From positions 1 through 64,000 of the forward strand of contig CANREV010000013.1 in the NCBI GenBank assembly GCA_947629645.1: a stretch of DNA of 64,000 bases, written 5' to 3'. Made by a program: the position numbers and the translations under genes. The stretch is from an uncultured Acetatifactor sp. GTDB lineage: Bacteria > Bacillota > Clostridia > Lachnospirales > Lachnospiraceae. Shown here in pieces: positions 24,538 to 34,517 of the stretch; positions within the stretch are counted from its first letter, which is position 1, and each line of letters starts with the position of its first letter. A model generated the notes under the pieces. The model did no database searches, was not told the origin of the DNA, and saw only the letters and a program-made list of their open reading frames with translations.

Positions 24538-26766
24538 GTGGGAGAGCTGTATGCGGATGTCATTGTGGACATCTCACATGAAAAACTGGATAAGAGTTTT
24601 CAGTATCTTGTGCCGGAGAAACTGCGCGGGACACTGGATGTGGGAATGTGCGTCACAGTCCCTTTCGGAAATGGCAACAAGCTGATCAGAGGCTATGTGA
24701 TCAACATCGGCGCAACCTGTAAATTTGACCCCGCCAGAACGAAGGCAATCAAAGAGATCATTAAAAACGGCGTTGAGGTGGAGGATAAGATGATGGCGCT
24801 CGCCGTCTGGATCCGGCGCAATTACGGCTGCACCATGATCCAGGCGCTAAAGACAGTGCTTCCGGCCAGACAGTCGGTGAAAAAGCTGGAACAAAAAACC
24901 ATAGAGCGTCTGATGGACAAAGAGCAGATTCTGTCTCTTTTTGGGGAGTGCGAGCGGAAAAAGCAGACGGCCAAGGCCAGACTTTTGCGGGAGCTTTTGG
25001 ATCAGGAAGCCATCCCGCGGGAATGGGTGACCATGAAGCTGGGCGTTTCGCCGCAGACCATACACAGTCTGGAGAAAGCGGGAGCGATCCGGGTTGTCTC
25101 CACTTCCTCTTTCCGCAATCCTGTGAAGCTGCAGCGGGGGGAAGAGAGCAGGAATGTTTTAAGTCAGGATCAGCAAACGATCGTCAGAGAGATCATGGAG
25201 GATTTTGACAGCGGGAACAAGGGCACTTATCTGATCCATGGGATCACCGGAAGCGGGAAGACGGAAGTCTACATGCGGCTGATCGAAGAGATGCTTGCCA
25301 GAGGGAGGCAGGCGATCGTGCTGATCCCCGAGATCGCTCTCACCTATCAGACGCTTCTCCGTTTTTACACACGGTTCGGAGACCGGGTCAGCGTGATGAA
25401 TTCCACCCTTTCTGCGGGGGAAAAATACGATCAGTGCCAGCGCGCCAAAAAGGGGGAGATCGATGTCATTATCGGCCCCAGATCGGCGTTGTTTACTCCT
25501 TTTCCTAACATTGGGATCATTGTGGTGGACGAGGAGCATGAAAGCAGTTATAAAAGCGAATCCACTCCCAAATATCATGCGAGGGAGACGGCTTTGGAGG
25601 TGGCAAGGCTCCACGGGGCCAGCGTAGTGCTCGGGTCCGCTACGCCTTCCACGGAGGCCTATTACAGGGCAAAGGCAGGAGACTACCGGCTGTTTACCCT
25701 GAAGGAGCGGCTTACGGGAGGCAGTCTGCCCGATGTGACGGTGGCGGATATGCGGCAGGAGTTAAAGGAGGGAAACCGCTCTATCTTCAGCCGCAGGCTT
25801 CAGGAACTATTGGCGGACAGGTTACAGAAAGGAGAGCAGAGTATTCTGTTTTTGAACAGGCGGGGATATGCCGGGTTCATTTCCTGCCGCTCCTGCGGCC
25901 ATGTGATGAAGTGTCCCCACTGTGATGTGTCGCTTTCGGAGCATGCAAACGGGATGCTGATATGCCATTACTGCGGATACAGGGAGCCCAAGCCCTCCCT
26001 CTGTCCCCAATGCGGCTCTAAGTATATCAGCGGCTTTCGGGCAGGAACCCAGCAGATCGAAGAAAAGCTGAAGGAAATGTTTCCCAGGGTACGCACTCTG
26101 CGCATGGACGCGGATACTACCAGGACCAGAGACAGTTACGAACAGATCCTGTCCGCTTTTTCCAACGGGCAGGCGGATGTGCTGATCGGAACCCAGATGA
26201 TCGTCAAAGGGCACGATTTCCCCAATGTGACGCTGGTGGGGGCGCTGGCGGCGGATTTATCCTTAAATGTGGGGGATTACCGTGCCGGAGAGAGAACGTT
26301 CCAGCTTTTGACGCAGGCCGTGGGAAGGGCCGGAAGAGGCGCTCTGAAAGGAGAGGCGGTGATTCAGACCTATCAGCCGCAGCATTATGCGGTGGTCTGT
26401 GCCAGAGATCAGGATTATGAAGGCTTTTACAGGGAAGAGATCCTGTACCGGGAAATGCTGGGCTATCCTCCCGCTTCCCACATGCTGGGAGTGCAGATCT
26501 TTGCCAGAGATGAGGACGGAGGCAGACGGCTGGCGGAGACGCTGGCGTTTGATGTGAAAGAAAAGCTGGAGGGTATGACGCTCATCGGCCCCGCCCCTGC
26601 CGCGGTGGGAAGAATTAATGATATTTTTAGATTTGTTTTCTATGTGAAAGGCACAAATTATGATAAACTGATATCTATAAAGGACAGTTTGGAAGAAAGG
26701 ATACAGACCATGCAGCCAGCCGGCGAGTCGGTACAATTTGACTTTGATCCTGTAAATACGCTGTAG
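24538..26766 (+). CDS. priA: Primosomal protein N' (replication restart helicase PriA)
   Basis: A 742-residue 3'-5' helicase that reloads the replisome at stalled forks. The N-terminal DNA-binding part starts YADVIVDISHEKLDKSFQYL. Helicase motifs: GITGSGKTEVY (Walker A), VVDEEHESSYK (DEEH box), and LGSATPSTEAY. Two zinc-binding sites are formed by CRSCGHVMKCPHC and CHYCGYREPKPSLCPQCG. The C-terminal helicase half has GTQMIVKGHDFPNV and QAVGRAGRG. The GTG start at 24538 is preferred: GGAGGAG lies just upstream and the protein then begins as in relatives. Confidence 0.95.
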   Translation: MGELYADVIVDISHEKLDKSFQYLVPEKLRGTLDVGMCVTVPFGNGNKLIRGYVINIGATCKFDPARTKAIKEIIKNGVEVEDKMMALAVWIRRNYGCTMIQALKTVLPARQSVKKLEQKTIERLMDKEQILSLFGECERKKQTAKARLLRELLDQEAIPREWVTMKLGVSPQTIHSLEKAGAIRVVSTSSFRNPVKLQRGEESRNVLSQDQQTIVREIMEDFDSGNKGTYLIHGITGSGKTEVYMRLIEEMLARGRQAIVLIPEIALTYQTLLRFYTRFGDRVSVMNSTLSAGEKYDQCQRAKKGEIDVIIGPRSALFTPFPNIGIIVVDEEHESSYKSESTPKYHARETALEVARLHGASVVLGSATPSTEAYYRAKAGDYRLFTLKERLTGGSLPDVTVADMRQELKEGNRSIFSRRLQELLADRLQKGEQSILFLNRRGYAGFISCRSCGHVMKCPHCDVSLSEHANGMLICHYCGYREPKPSLCPQCGSKYISGFRAGTQQIEEKLKEMFPRVRTLRMDADTTRTRDSYEQILSAFSNGQADVLIGTQMIVKGHDFPNVTLVGALAADLSLNVGDYRAGERTFQLLTQAVGRAGRGALKGEAVIQTYQPQHYAVVCARDQDYEGFYREEILYREMLGYPPASHMLGVQIFARDEDGGRRLAETLAFDVKEKLEGMTLIGPAPAAVGRINDIFRFVFYVKGTNYDKLISIKDSLEERIQTMQPAGESVQFDFDPVNTL

Positions 26767-26791
26767 TTGAGATGGTTGGAATGGAGGAAAA

Positions 26792-27271
26792 ATGGCAATT
26801 CGAAATATTCGGGAAATTGGAGATGAAGTACTGAATAAAAAGTGCAGAGAGGTAACGGAGATGACGCCCCGTATTCAGGAACTGATCGGGGATATGCTGG
26901 AGACCATGTACGAAGCAAACGGCGTAGGCCTTGCGGCGCCTCAGGTGGGTATTCTGAAACGGATCGTGGTCATCGATACCACCGGGGAAGATCCCCATAT
27001 TCTGATCAATCCCCGCATTGTGGAGAGCAGCGGGGAGCAGACGGGATCGGAGGGGTGCTTAAGCGTCCCCGGAAAATGCGCCACTGTGACCCGGCCTAAT
27101 TATGTGAAGGTAGCTGCTCTGGACGTAAATATGAAAGAAATGGAGCTGGAGGGAACGGAGCTTTTAGCCAGAGCGATCTGTCATGAACTGGATCATCTGG
27201 ACGGACATCTCTATGTGGAGAAAGCGGAAGGCCCTCTGCAGGATGTGCCCAGTGTGGATGAGGAAGAATAA
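26792..27271 (+). CDS. def: Peptide deformylase
   Basis: A 159-residue metalloenzyme that removes the formyl group from new proteins. All three active-site motifs are intact: GVGLAAPQ (44-51), EGCLS (87-91, with the metal-binding Cys) and HELDH (131-135). It follows priA by 25 bp with a GGAGG site. Its position just before fmt couples the two enzymes that add and remove the formyl group. Confidence 0.97.
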   Translation: MAIRNIREIGDEVLNKKCREVTEMTPRIQELIGDMLETMYEANGVGLAAPQVGILKRIVVIDTTGEDPHILINPRIVESSGEQTGSEGCLSVPGKCATVTRPNYVKVAALDVNMKEMELEGTELLARAICHELDHLDGHLYVEKAEGPLQDVPSVDEEE

Positions 27272-27320
27272 ACCGGGGCTCATACAGGACAAAATAAGAT
27301 AAGATGAGGAAGGATCCAGA

Positions 27321-28256
27321 ATGAAGATCGTATTTATGGGAACGCCGGATTTTGCCGCCGGAGCATTGGAAGCGCTGATCGGCGCAGGACATCAGGTCAC
27401 CGCTGTGGTGACCCAGCCGGATAAACCGAAGGGCAGGAGCAAAGAACTGCTCCCGCCGCCGGTAAAGCAGTGTGCCCTGAAACACGGCATACCGCTGCTG
27501 CAGCCGAAGCGGATCAAAACGCCGGAGGCGGTGGAGGAGTTGAAAAAATATTCTGCGGATGTGTACGTAGTGGCTGCTTTCGGACAGATTCTGTCCCAGC
27601 AGATCCTGGATATCCCGCCCTACGGCTGTTTAAATATCCATGCGTCCCTGCTTCCCAAATACCGGGGCGCTTCGCCCATCCAGCATGTGATCATCGATGG
27701 GGAGAAAAAGACGGGAGTCACCATCATGCAGATGGATGCGGGACTGGATACCGGGGATATGCTGTATCAAAAGGAGATTCCCATTGAGGATACCGATGAT
27801 TACGAGACGCTGCACGATAAATTGATGGCTCTGGGAGCGGAGGCCATTGTGGAAGCGCTGCCGCTTTTGGAACAGGGACGTCTTAAGCCGCAAAAACAGG
27901 ATGATTCTTTAAGCTGTTATGCTTCTCTCATTGACAAGAGCATGGGAAAGATCGACTTTGCCAGACCCGCGGCCAAACTGGACCGGCTCATCCGGGGATT
28001 GACGCCCTGGCCCAGCGCTTACACCACCTATCACGGGAAACAGCTTAAAATATGGAAGGCGCAGGCTGTGGCATGGGAGGCGGGCCCTCAAAGGGCGGGA
28101 GAGATCCTGCAGGTGGACAGGGATTCTGTGACCGTGGCTGCGGGCGAGGGCGCGCTCAAATTATGGGAAGTGCAGTTGGAAGGAAAAAAACGGATGACAG
28201 TCCACGATTTTCTTCTGGGCGTTAAAATGAAGCGTGGAGAATCGCTGGGGGAGTAA
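27321..28256 (+). CDS. fmt: Methionyl-tRNA formyltransferase
   Basis: A 311-residue enzyme that formylates initiator Met-tRNA using 10-formyltetrahydrofolate. It begins MKIVFMGTPDFA and contains the formyl-transfer motif NIHASLLPKYRGASPIQ (Asn and His catalytic) and GVTIMQMDAGLDTGDML. The C-terminal tRNA-binding domain follows from about 205. It sits directly after def, as in most Firmicutes, with an AGGAAGG site. Confidence 0.97.
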   Translation: MKIVFMGTPDFAAGALEALIGAGHQVTAVVTQPDKPKGRSKELLPPPVKQCALKHGIPLLQPKRIKTPEAVEELKKYSADVYVVAAFGQILSQQILDIPPYGCLNIHASLLPKYRGASPIQHVIIDGEKKTGVTIMQMDAGLDTGDMLYQKEIPIEDTDDYETLHDKLMALGAEAIVEALPLLEQGRLKPQKQDDSLSCYASLIDKSMGKIDFARPAAKLDRLIRGLTPWPSAYTTYHGKQLKIWKAQAVAWEAGPQRAGEILQVDRDSVTVAAGEGALKLWEVQLEGKKRMTVHDFLLGVKMKRGESLGE

Positions 28257-28268
28257 AGGAGGAGTTTT

Positions 28269-28967
28269 ATGTTTTATTATTATGATCCCACATATTTTCT
28301 GGTCCTGATCGGCATGATTCTTTGTCTGGGAGCCAGTGCGCTGGTAAACAGCACCATGAGTAAATACAGCAAAGTGCGCAATATGAACGGCATGACGGGA
28401 GCGGAAGCGGCAAGGCGCATTCTGAATAATGAAGGTTTATACAACGTACAGATCGAGTGTCTCCGGTCGGACAGCGGAGATCATTATGACCCGCGAACAA
28501 ACACGGTGCGGCTTTCTTCCAGGAATTATAATAATGCATCGGTTACGGCGGTGGGTGTAGCCGCCCATGAGTGCGGCCATGCCATACAGCATGCGAAGGG
28601 CTATGCGCCGTTAAGTATCAGAAGCGCCTTGGTGCCGATGGTAAATATTGCCTCAAATCTGGGACTGCCTGTCATCCTGATCGGCGTGATCTTAGGCTGG
28701 AATCATACGTTGATCCAAATCGGGATCTGGGCGTTTGCGCTGGCGGTGCTGTTCCAGCTTATCACTCTGCCCGTGGAGTTTAACGCTTCCGCCAGAGCGG
28801 TGGGCAAGATCGACCAGTACGGATTACTGACCGCAGAGGAGAACAGAGGATGTAAAAAGGTTCTGACAGCGGCGGCTCTGACCTATGTGGCAGCGGCGGC
28901 TTCCTCCATTTTGCAGCTTTTGAGGCTGGTCCTTTTGTTCGGCGGCGGCCGCAGGAGGGATGATTAG
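28269..28967 (+). CDS. Membrane zinc metallopeptidase (YugP-like)
   Basis: A 232-residue membrane protein with an N-terminal span (FLVLIGMILCLGASALVN), the zinc-binding HECGHAIQ motif near 98-105, and two or three C-terminal hydrophobic segments ending in LQLLRLVLLFGGGRRR. It belongs to the neutral zinc metallopeptidase family often found between fmt and rsmB in Firmicutes. The substrate is unknown. It follows fmt by 12 bp with AAAGGAGGAG and precedes rsmB by 2 bp. Confidence 0.9.
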   Translation: MFYYYDPTYFLVLIGMILCLGASALVNSTMSKYSKVRNMNGMTGAEAARRILNNEGLYNVQIECLRSDSGDHYDPRTNTVRLSSRNYNNASVTAVGVAAHECGHAIQHAKGYAPLSIRSALVPMVNIASNLGLPVILIGVILGWNHTLIQIGIWAFALAVLFQLITLPVEFNASARAVGKIDQYGLLTAEENRGCKKVLTAAALTYVAAAASSILQLLRLVLLFGGGRRRDD

Positions 28968-28969
28968 AG

Positions 28970-30367
28970 GTGGCGGAGAATAGCAGGGAGATCGTTCTTG
29001 ACGCGCTGCTTGTGCTGGAGAGAGGACAGGAACCGTCCCACCGCCTGATCCGCAGCGTGCTGGATAAGTATGATTATCTGGAGAGCAGGGAAAAGTCCTT
29101 TATCAAACGAACCATAGAGGGAACCATCGAGCGGCAGATCGAGCTTGATTATGATCTGGATCATGTGTCTTCTGTGCCGTCCGGGAAAATGAAGCCCCTG
29201 ATACGCTGTCTGCTGCGCATGAGCGCCTATCAACTGCTGTATATGGATCATATACCGGACAGGGCGGTCATAAATGAAGCGGTGAATCTTGCGGGGAAAA
29301 GAGGTTTTCGCAGCCTGAAAGGTTTTGTCAACGGCGTCCTCAGAAATCTTTCCCGATCCAAGGGAAAGATTCCCCTGCCGGATGGGACGAAAGAGTTTGA
29401 AACGTTTTTGTCCGTGAAATATTCCATGCCTCTCTGGCTGGTGAAACTGTGGATTTCGGAGTACGGCAGGGAAGTGACGGAGAGGCTTTTGGAAGGGTTG
29501 CTGCGGACTTATCCGGTATCGCTTCGCTTTGTGTCCGGCAAACCGGAGACGTATTACAGAAAACAGGCAAAGTATCTTGCGCAGGCAGGGGCGCGCCTTG
29601 CGCCGTGTCCTTATCTTCCCTATGTCTACTGGCTGGAACAGGGGGAAAGCGTTCGCCAGCTGGCAGGATTTAAAGAGGGAAAAGTCACGGTGCAGGATGT
29701 GAGTTCCGCCTTGGCGGTGGAAGCCGCGGGGATCCGGGAGACAGATCTGGTGCTGGATGTATGCGCCGCCCCCGGCGGAAAGAGTATTCTGGCCGCGGAA
29801 AAGGCAAAGCAGGTGATCGCAAGGGATGTCTCGGAGGAGAAAGCGCGGCTCATTCAGGAATATCAATATCGCATGAGCGCGGATCGTCTGCAGGTACAGG
29901 TACATGACGCCACTGTTTTTGACACGTCTTTGGAGGAAAAGGCGGACGTGGTGCTGCTGGACGTACCCTGTTCCGGTCTGGGCGTTATCGGAAAAAAACG
30001 CGATATCAAGTACCGTGTGACGCCGGAGAGATTCAAAAGCCTGGAAGAACTGCAAAGACGGATCGTGGATAGCTGCTGGCGGTATGTAAAGCCGGGGGGC
30101 ACCTTGCTTTACAGCACCTGTACGATTCATATCGAGGAAAACGAAGCCATGGTGAAATACATAGCGGGCTGTTTGCCCTTTGAACCGGTATCTTTGGAGG
30201 AAGCGCTGCCCGGAAAGCTCTGGGAAGAGAAGCAGGAACTGAAAGCGCTTTGCGGCGACCGGACGGGACTGAATCCGGAGGAACAGGATGCCTGTATCCA
30301 GCTGATGCCTGGATACATGGAGTGCGATGGATTCTTTTTTGCAAAATTCAGGCGAAGGCCGCTATGA
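28970..30367 (+). CDS. rsmB: 16S rRNA (cytosine-967 C5)-methyltransferase RsmB
   Basis: A 465-residue enzyme. The N-terminal NusB-like RNA-binding domain (about 1-140) has DRAVINEAVNLAGKRGF and KGFVNGVLRNL. The methyltransferase part has the SAM loop DVCAAPGGKS, the catalytic DVPCSGLGVIGKK (TC/PC cysteine) and YSTCTIHIEENE with the second cysteine. A C-terminal segment is family-typical. It starts at GTG 28970 with an AGGAGGGA site and is only 2 bp from the protease stop. Confidence 0.95.
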   Translation: MAENSREIVLDALLVLERGQEPSHRLIRSVLDKYDYLESREKSFIKRTIEGTIERQIELDYDLDHVSSVPSGKMKPLIRCLLRMSAYQLLYMDHIPDRAVINEAVNLAGKRGFRSLKGFVNGVLRNLSRSKGKIPLPDGTKEFETFLSVKYSMPLWLVKLWISEYGREVTERLLEGLLRTYPVSLRFVSGKPETYYRKQAKYLAQAGARLAPCPYLPYVYWLEQGESVRQLAGFKEGKVTVQDVSSALAVEAAGIRETDLVLDVCAAPGGKSILAAEKAKQVIARDVSEEKARLIQEYQYRMSADRLQVQVHDATVFDTSLEEKADVVLLDVPCSGLGVIGKKRDIKYRVTPERFKSLEELQRRIVDSCWRYVKPGGTLLYSTCTIHIEENEAMVKYIAGCLPFEPVSLEEALPGKLWEEKQELKALCGDRTGLNPEEQDACIQLMPGYMECDGFFFAKFRRRPL

Positions 30368-30458
30368 CAATATTGAGAAAAAGCAGATGAAACCAAAGCG
30401 GCCGGGGATGGGTGCAGGGGTTGGCTCCCGGGACAGACGAGTTTAGGACAAATGGAAA

Positions 30459-31532
30459 ATGAACGATGACAGACAAAGGATAAAAAAAGATATCAAGTCC
30501 ATGACATTGGAGCAGCTGAAGGAGGATCTGGTTTCGCGGGGCGAAAAAGCGTTTCGGGCGAAACAGATGTACGAATGGATGCATGTAAAGCTGGCGGAGG
30601 AATTCGCAGAGATGACGGATCTCTCCAAAACCTTGCGGGAAAACTGTGCATCCTGGTATGATTATACCTGTTTAAAAGTTGTGAGGGTTCAGGAATCCAA
30701 AATAGACGGAACCAAAAAATTTTTGTTTAGTCTTTCCGATGGGAATCTGGTGGAGAGCGTCTGGATGAAATATAAACATGGCAACAGCGTCTGCATTTCT
30801 TCCCAGGTGGGCTGCCGCATGGGCTGCAGATTCTGCGCTTCCACGCTGGATGGGCTGGAGCGCAATCTTCTGCCCTCGGAGATGCTGGAGCAGGTTTACG
30901 CCATCACCAGGCTTACGGGAGAGAGAGTTTCCAATGTGGTGGTCATGGGAACGGGAGAGCCTTTGGACAACTATGAGAATCTGCTGCGTTTTATACAGCT
31001 TTTGACGGATGAAAACGGGCTTCATATCAGTCAGAGAAACGTGACCGTTTCCACCTGCGGCATTGTGCCGCGGATCTATTCCCTGGCCGGAGAAAAACTG
31101 CAGATTACGCTGGCCTTGTCCCTCCATGCGCCGGAGGATGAGAAACGCAGGAGCCTGATGCCTGTGGCGAACCGTTATTCCATCAGGGAGTTGATGGAAG
31201 CCTGCAGATATTACCTGGAACAGACAGGAAGACGAATCACCTTTGAATACAGCCTGGCAGCAGGCGTCAATGATTCAGATGAGGATGCGCAAAAGCTTGC
31301 AGCGTTAGCCGGACCCCTGAATTGTCATGTCAATCTGATCCCCGTAAATCCTGTCAAAGAGCGGGATTATGCACAGTCCGACAGAGAGCGGGTGCGCGCA
31401 TTCAGGCAAAAGCTGGAACAAAACAGAGTAAACGCAACGGTGCGCAGAGAAATGGGGCGGGATATCGATGGCGCCTGCGGACAGCTGAGGCGAAAACACG
31501 CGCAGGCTGCCGTAAATTGCAATGATGATTGA
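30459..31532 (+). CDS. rlmN: 23S rRNA A2503 / tRNA A37 methyltransferase RlmN (radical SAM)
   Basis: A 357-residue radical SAM enzyme. The iron-sulfur cluster motif CRMGCRFCAST binds three cysteines; the following GEPLDNYEN and the SLHAPEDEKRRSLMP segment are diagnostic. The catalytic C-terminal cysteine lies in REMGRDIDGACGQL. It methylates C2 of adenosine 2503 and of some tRNA adenines. It is the eighth gene of the housekeeping cluster, 91 bp after rsmB. The intergenic part has no clear promoter. Confidence 0.95.
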   Translation: MNDDRQRIKKDIKSMTLEQLKEDLVSRGEKAFRAKQMYEWMHVKLAEEFAEMTDLSKTLRENCASWYDYTCLKVVRVQESKIDGTKKFLFSLSDGNLVESVWMKYKHGNSVCISSQVGCRMGCRFCASTLDGLERNLLPSEMLEQVYAITRLTGERVSNVVVMGTGEPLDNYENLLRFIQLLTDENGLHISQRNVTVSTCGIVPRIYSLAGEKLQITLALSLHAPEDEKRRSLMPVANRYSIRELMEACRYYLEQTGRRITFEYSLAAGVNDSDEDAQKLAALAGPLNCHVNLIPVNPVKERDYAQSDRERVRAFRQKLEQNRVNATVRREMGRDIDGACGQLRRKHAQAAVNCNDD

Positions 31533-31636
31533 AAAAGATCTGAGACTATGTTAAAATCAGGCATAGCGGCATCGGAGCCGTAGGGCGTATGATGCGCAGG
31601 AGGCGGAGGGCCTCTTGCAGATTTGGAGGAATGGAC

Positions 31637-32371
31637 GTGCTAAAGACGTTTTCCATAACCAATATAGGGAAAAAAAGAAAATTAAATCAGGACTTTGTAT
31701 ACACCTCCGAACAGCCGGTGGGAAAGCTCCCCAACGTGTTTATCGTGGCAGATGGTATGGGAGGGCATAAAGCGGGAGATTACGCGTCCAAGGTTACGGT
31801 GGAGACGATGGTGGAGGAGATTGAGCATTCCCAGGAGGAAGAGCCCGCGGCAGTCCTGGAACAGGCCATCCGGACCGCAAACGCGTTGATCCGCAAGCGC
31901 GCGGGAGAATCGCCGGATCTGGAGGGGATGGGTACCACTGTGGTGGCGGCGACCTGCAGGGGGGATCTGCTTCAGGTGGCAAATGTGGGAGACAGCAGGC
32001 TGTATATCACAAACCGCAGGGAAATACGCCAGATCACAAGAGATCATTCCCTGGTGGAAGAGATGGTGCGCATGGGCGGAATCGGCAGAGAGGAAGCCAG
32101 AAACCATCCTGATAAAAACATCATCACCAGAGCGGTGGGAGCGGATGATACGGTAAAACCGGACTTCTTTTCCGTGAAGCTTGCGGACGGGGATATGATT
32201 TTGATGTGCACGGACGGGCTTACCAATATGCTGGAGGATGAAGAAATCCGCATGATTCTTGAAGGCTCCAGAGATATGGTGGAAAAAGCGCAGGCGCTGG
32301 TGGAAGCCGCAAACGAAAAAGGGGGCAGGGATAACATTAGCGTTATCCTGATCGATCCGCTGGCTGTATAG
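31637..32371 (+). CDS. PP2C-family Ser/Thr protein phosphatase
   Basis: A 244-residue metal-dependent phosphatase. Metal and phosphate motifs are intact: N-terminal KRKLNQDF, VADGMGGHKAGD, GMGTTVVAAT, VGDSRLYI, CTDGLTNML and GGRDNISVIL. It counters the Ser/Thr kinase encoded 43 bp downstream. The GTG at 31637 sits 6 nt after GGAGGA and is preferred; the ATG at 31631 directly abuts that site and is less likely. Upstream ATGs would add an Arg-rich tail unlike the family. Confidence 0.92.
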   Translation: MLKTFSITNIGKKRKLNQDFVYTSEQPVGKLPNVFIVADGMGGHKAGDYASKVTVETMVEEIEHSQEEEPAAVLEQAIRTANALIRKRAGESPDLEGMGTTVVAATCRGDLLQVANVGDSRLYITNRREIRQITRDHSLVEEMVRMGGIGREEARNHPDKNIITRAVGADDTVKPDFFSVKLADGDMILMCTDGLTNMLEDEEIRMILEGSRDMVEKAQALVEAANEKGGRDNISVILIDPLAV

Positions 32372-32414
32372 AGAAGTTATCGCGTGACGCGTTGAGATAG
32401 AATGGAGAGCATTT

Positions 32415-34514
32415 ATGGTAAAGATAGGTATGATGATAGGCGACCGGTATGAGATTCTGGAGAAGATAGGCACCGGCGGTATGTCAGATGTATATAAAGC
32501 GAAATGTCACAAGCTGAACCGTTTTGTGGCAGTGAAAGTTTTAAAGCAGGAATTCAGTGAGAATGCCAATTTCGTGTCTAAATTCCGCATTGAGGCACAG
32601 GCGGCGGCAGGGCTTACGCATCCTAACATTGTCAATGTCTATGATGTGGGTGAGGAAAACGGTATTTATTATATCGTCATGGAGCTGGTAGAAGGAATCA
32701 CCCTGAAAAAATATATTGAGAAAAAAGCAAGGCTCTCCTACAAGGAAGCCGTCAGTATTGCCATTCAGGTCAGCATGGGTATTGAGGCTGCGCACAATAA
32801 TCATATCATTCACAGAGACATTAAGCCTCAGAATATCATCATATCCATGGACGGGAAAGTGAAAGTGACGGATTTCGGCATTGCCAAGGCTGCCACCAGC
32901 AACACCATCACTTCCAATGTCATGGGATCGGTACATTATACCTCGCCGGAACAGGCAAGAGGCGGTTACAGCGATGAGAAAAGCGATATTTATTCGCTGG
33001 GAATTACGATGTTTGAAATGCTCACCGGAAGGGTGCCCTTCAACGGGGAGACTACGGTGGCTATCGCTATCAAGCATATTCAGGAGGAGATGCCCTCTCC
33101 TGCGGAGTTTGTGCCGGAAATCCCCAGAAGCGTGGAGAGCATCGTACTCAAATGCTGCCAAAAGTCACCGGATCGCCGTTATCAGAATATGCAGGAATTA
33201 CTGGCGGATCTGAAGCAGTCTTTGCTCGACCCGGATGAGGATTTCGTGGTACAGAATGAGCCGGATATTGACGGCGGCACCCGTATGATCACCGACAGCG
33301 ATATGGCTCAGATCAAAAGACGCACCATCTACCAGGAGCCAACGCAGGACAGTATGCGCCTTCTTTCCGATACGGAAGCTATGTATGGAGAGGAGGAAAT
33401 GGAGGATGAGGAGGAATATGATTACAATCCCAGAATGGAGAGAGTGACTACTGTGCTCGCTATTCTCGCCGGTGTTGTGATCTGCATCATCATTATCATT
33501 CTGGCGGTAAGGGTGTTTGGAAACAGCGGGGATGAGGATTCGCCGAGCCATATCATTACCTCTGAGGAGGAGCCCTCGGAGTCCAAAATACCGGAGTACG
33601 TCAGAATGCCGGATGTGAAAGGGATCAATGTGGAGGATGCCAGTAAGGCTCTGACGGATCAGGGTCTGGTACCGGATATACAGTATCAGGAGTCTGATGC
33701 GATTGATATGGGGGTAGTCATCGATGCCAATGTCAATGCGGGAGATGATGTGGCTGTAGGCAGTACTGTCACGCTGACTGTCAGCGCGGGAATTACCGGA
33801 GTAGAAGTGCCCCTGGTGGTGGGCGATACTTACGAAGAGGGAAATGACAGTCTTACGGCGTTAGGATTTTCCGTGACGAAAATGGAAGGATATTCCGACA
33901 CGGCGGAGGCGGGCATGATCGTGTCCCAGTCTCCCGTAGCAGGAACGAAAGCGCCGCAGGGCAGCAATATCACGGTCACCGTCAGCCTCGGTAAGGAAGT
34001 GGTAAAGGTTCAGGTGCCTAATCTGGTGGGAGAGACGGAGGAAGATGGCATTATAGAGGCCACGGAAGCGGGACTTTCAGTGGATTCCGTGTCCTATGTG
34101 TTCAGTTCAGAGTATCCCGAGGGACAGATCTGCTATCAGAGCTGTTCCCATGGATCCTATGTGGATCCCGGCACTTCACTGGAAATCAGGGTGAGCAAAG
34201 GACCTGAGCAGAATACCTACAAGTGCGATCTCGACATTACAGGTCCTACTATGGAAGAGGCTCCCGATTATGTGGCGGGCACATCGGTGGTGGTGACTCT
34301 GATCACGGATGATGACCAGGTTTTGCTCGAGACGACCACTGCATCGTTTCCTGTTAAAGCCAATTATTCCGGTATCAAGTGCCCCGGCGGGACAGTGACG
34401 CTTGTGTATACCATAACGGGCGAGCCTGTTATTGATCCGGAGACTGGTGCAACGGTTCCGGGCACAGATCAGGAAAAGGTAGTTCACAGACATATAGATT
34501 TTACGGTGGAGTAG
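32415..34514 (+). CDS. pknB: PASTA-domain Ser/Thr protein kinase (PknB/PrkC type)
   Basis: A 699-residue membrane kinase. The kinase domain (about 10-275) has GTGGMSDVY, the ATP-lysine in VAVKVLKQE, catalytic HRDIKPQN near 134, TDFGIAKA and the activation loop ending SVHYTSPEQARGG. After a linker comes one membrane span (about 345-365). Outside, three PASTA domains (about 392-595) bind peptidoglycan fragments: MPDVKGINVEDASKAL, VPLVVGDTYEEGNDSL and VPNLVGETEEDGIIEA. A C-terminal beta-rich domain follows. The kinase senses cell-wall muropeptides and is reversed by the adjacent PP2C phosphatase. Confidence 0.96.
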   Translation: MVKIGMMIGDRYEILEKIGTGGMSDVYKAKCHKLNRFVAVKVLKQEFSENANFVSKFRIEAQAAAGLTHPNIVNVYDVGEENGIYYIVMELVEGITLKKYIEKKARLSYKEAVSIAIQVSMGIEAAHNNHIIHRDIKPQNIIISMDGKVKVTDFGIAKAATSNTITSNVMGSVHYTSPEQARGGYSDEKSDIYSLGITMFEMLTGRVPFNGETTVAIAIKHIQEEMPSPAEFVPEIPRSVESIVLKCCQKSPDRRYQNMQELLADLKQSLLDPDEDFVVQNEPDIDGGTRMITDSDMAQIKRRTIYQEPTQDSMRLLSDTEAMYGEEEMEDEEEYDYNPRMERVTTVLAILAGVVICIIIIILAVRVFGNSGDEDSPSHIITSEEEPSESKIPEYVRMPDVKGINVEDASKALTDQGLVPDIQYQESDAIDMGVVIDANVNAGDDVAVGSTVTLTVSAGITGVEVPLVVGDTYEEGNDSLTALGFSVTKMEGYSDTAEAGMIVSQSPVAGTKAPQGSNITVTVSLGKEVVKVQVPNLVGETEEDGIIEATEAGLSVDSVSYVFSSEYPEGQICYQSCSHGSYVDPGTSLEIRVSKGPEQNTYKCDLDITGPTMEEAPDYVAGTSVVVTLITDDDQVLLETTTASFPVKANYSGIKCPGGTVTLVYTITGEPVIDPETGATVPGTDQEKVVHRHIDFTVE

Positions 34515-34517
34515 CGG

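Noticed and set aside
28964..30130. A 388-codon minus-strand frame inside rsmB
   Set aside because: The plus strand encodes the full methyltransferase with SAM and catalytic motifs; the antisense frame has no recognisable features.
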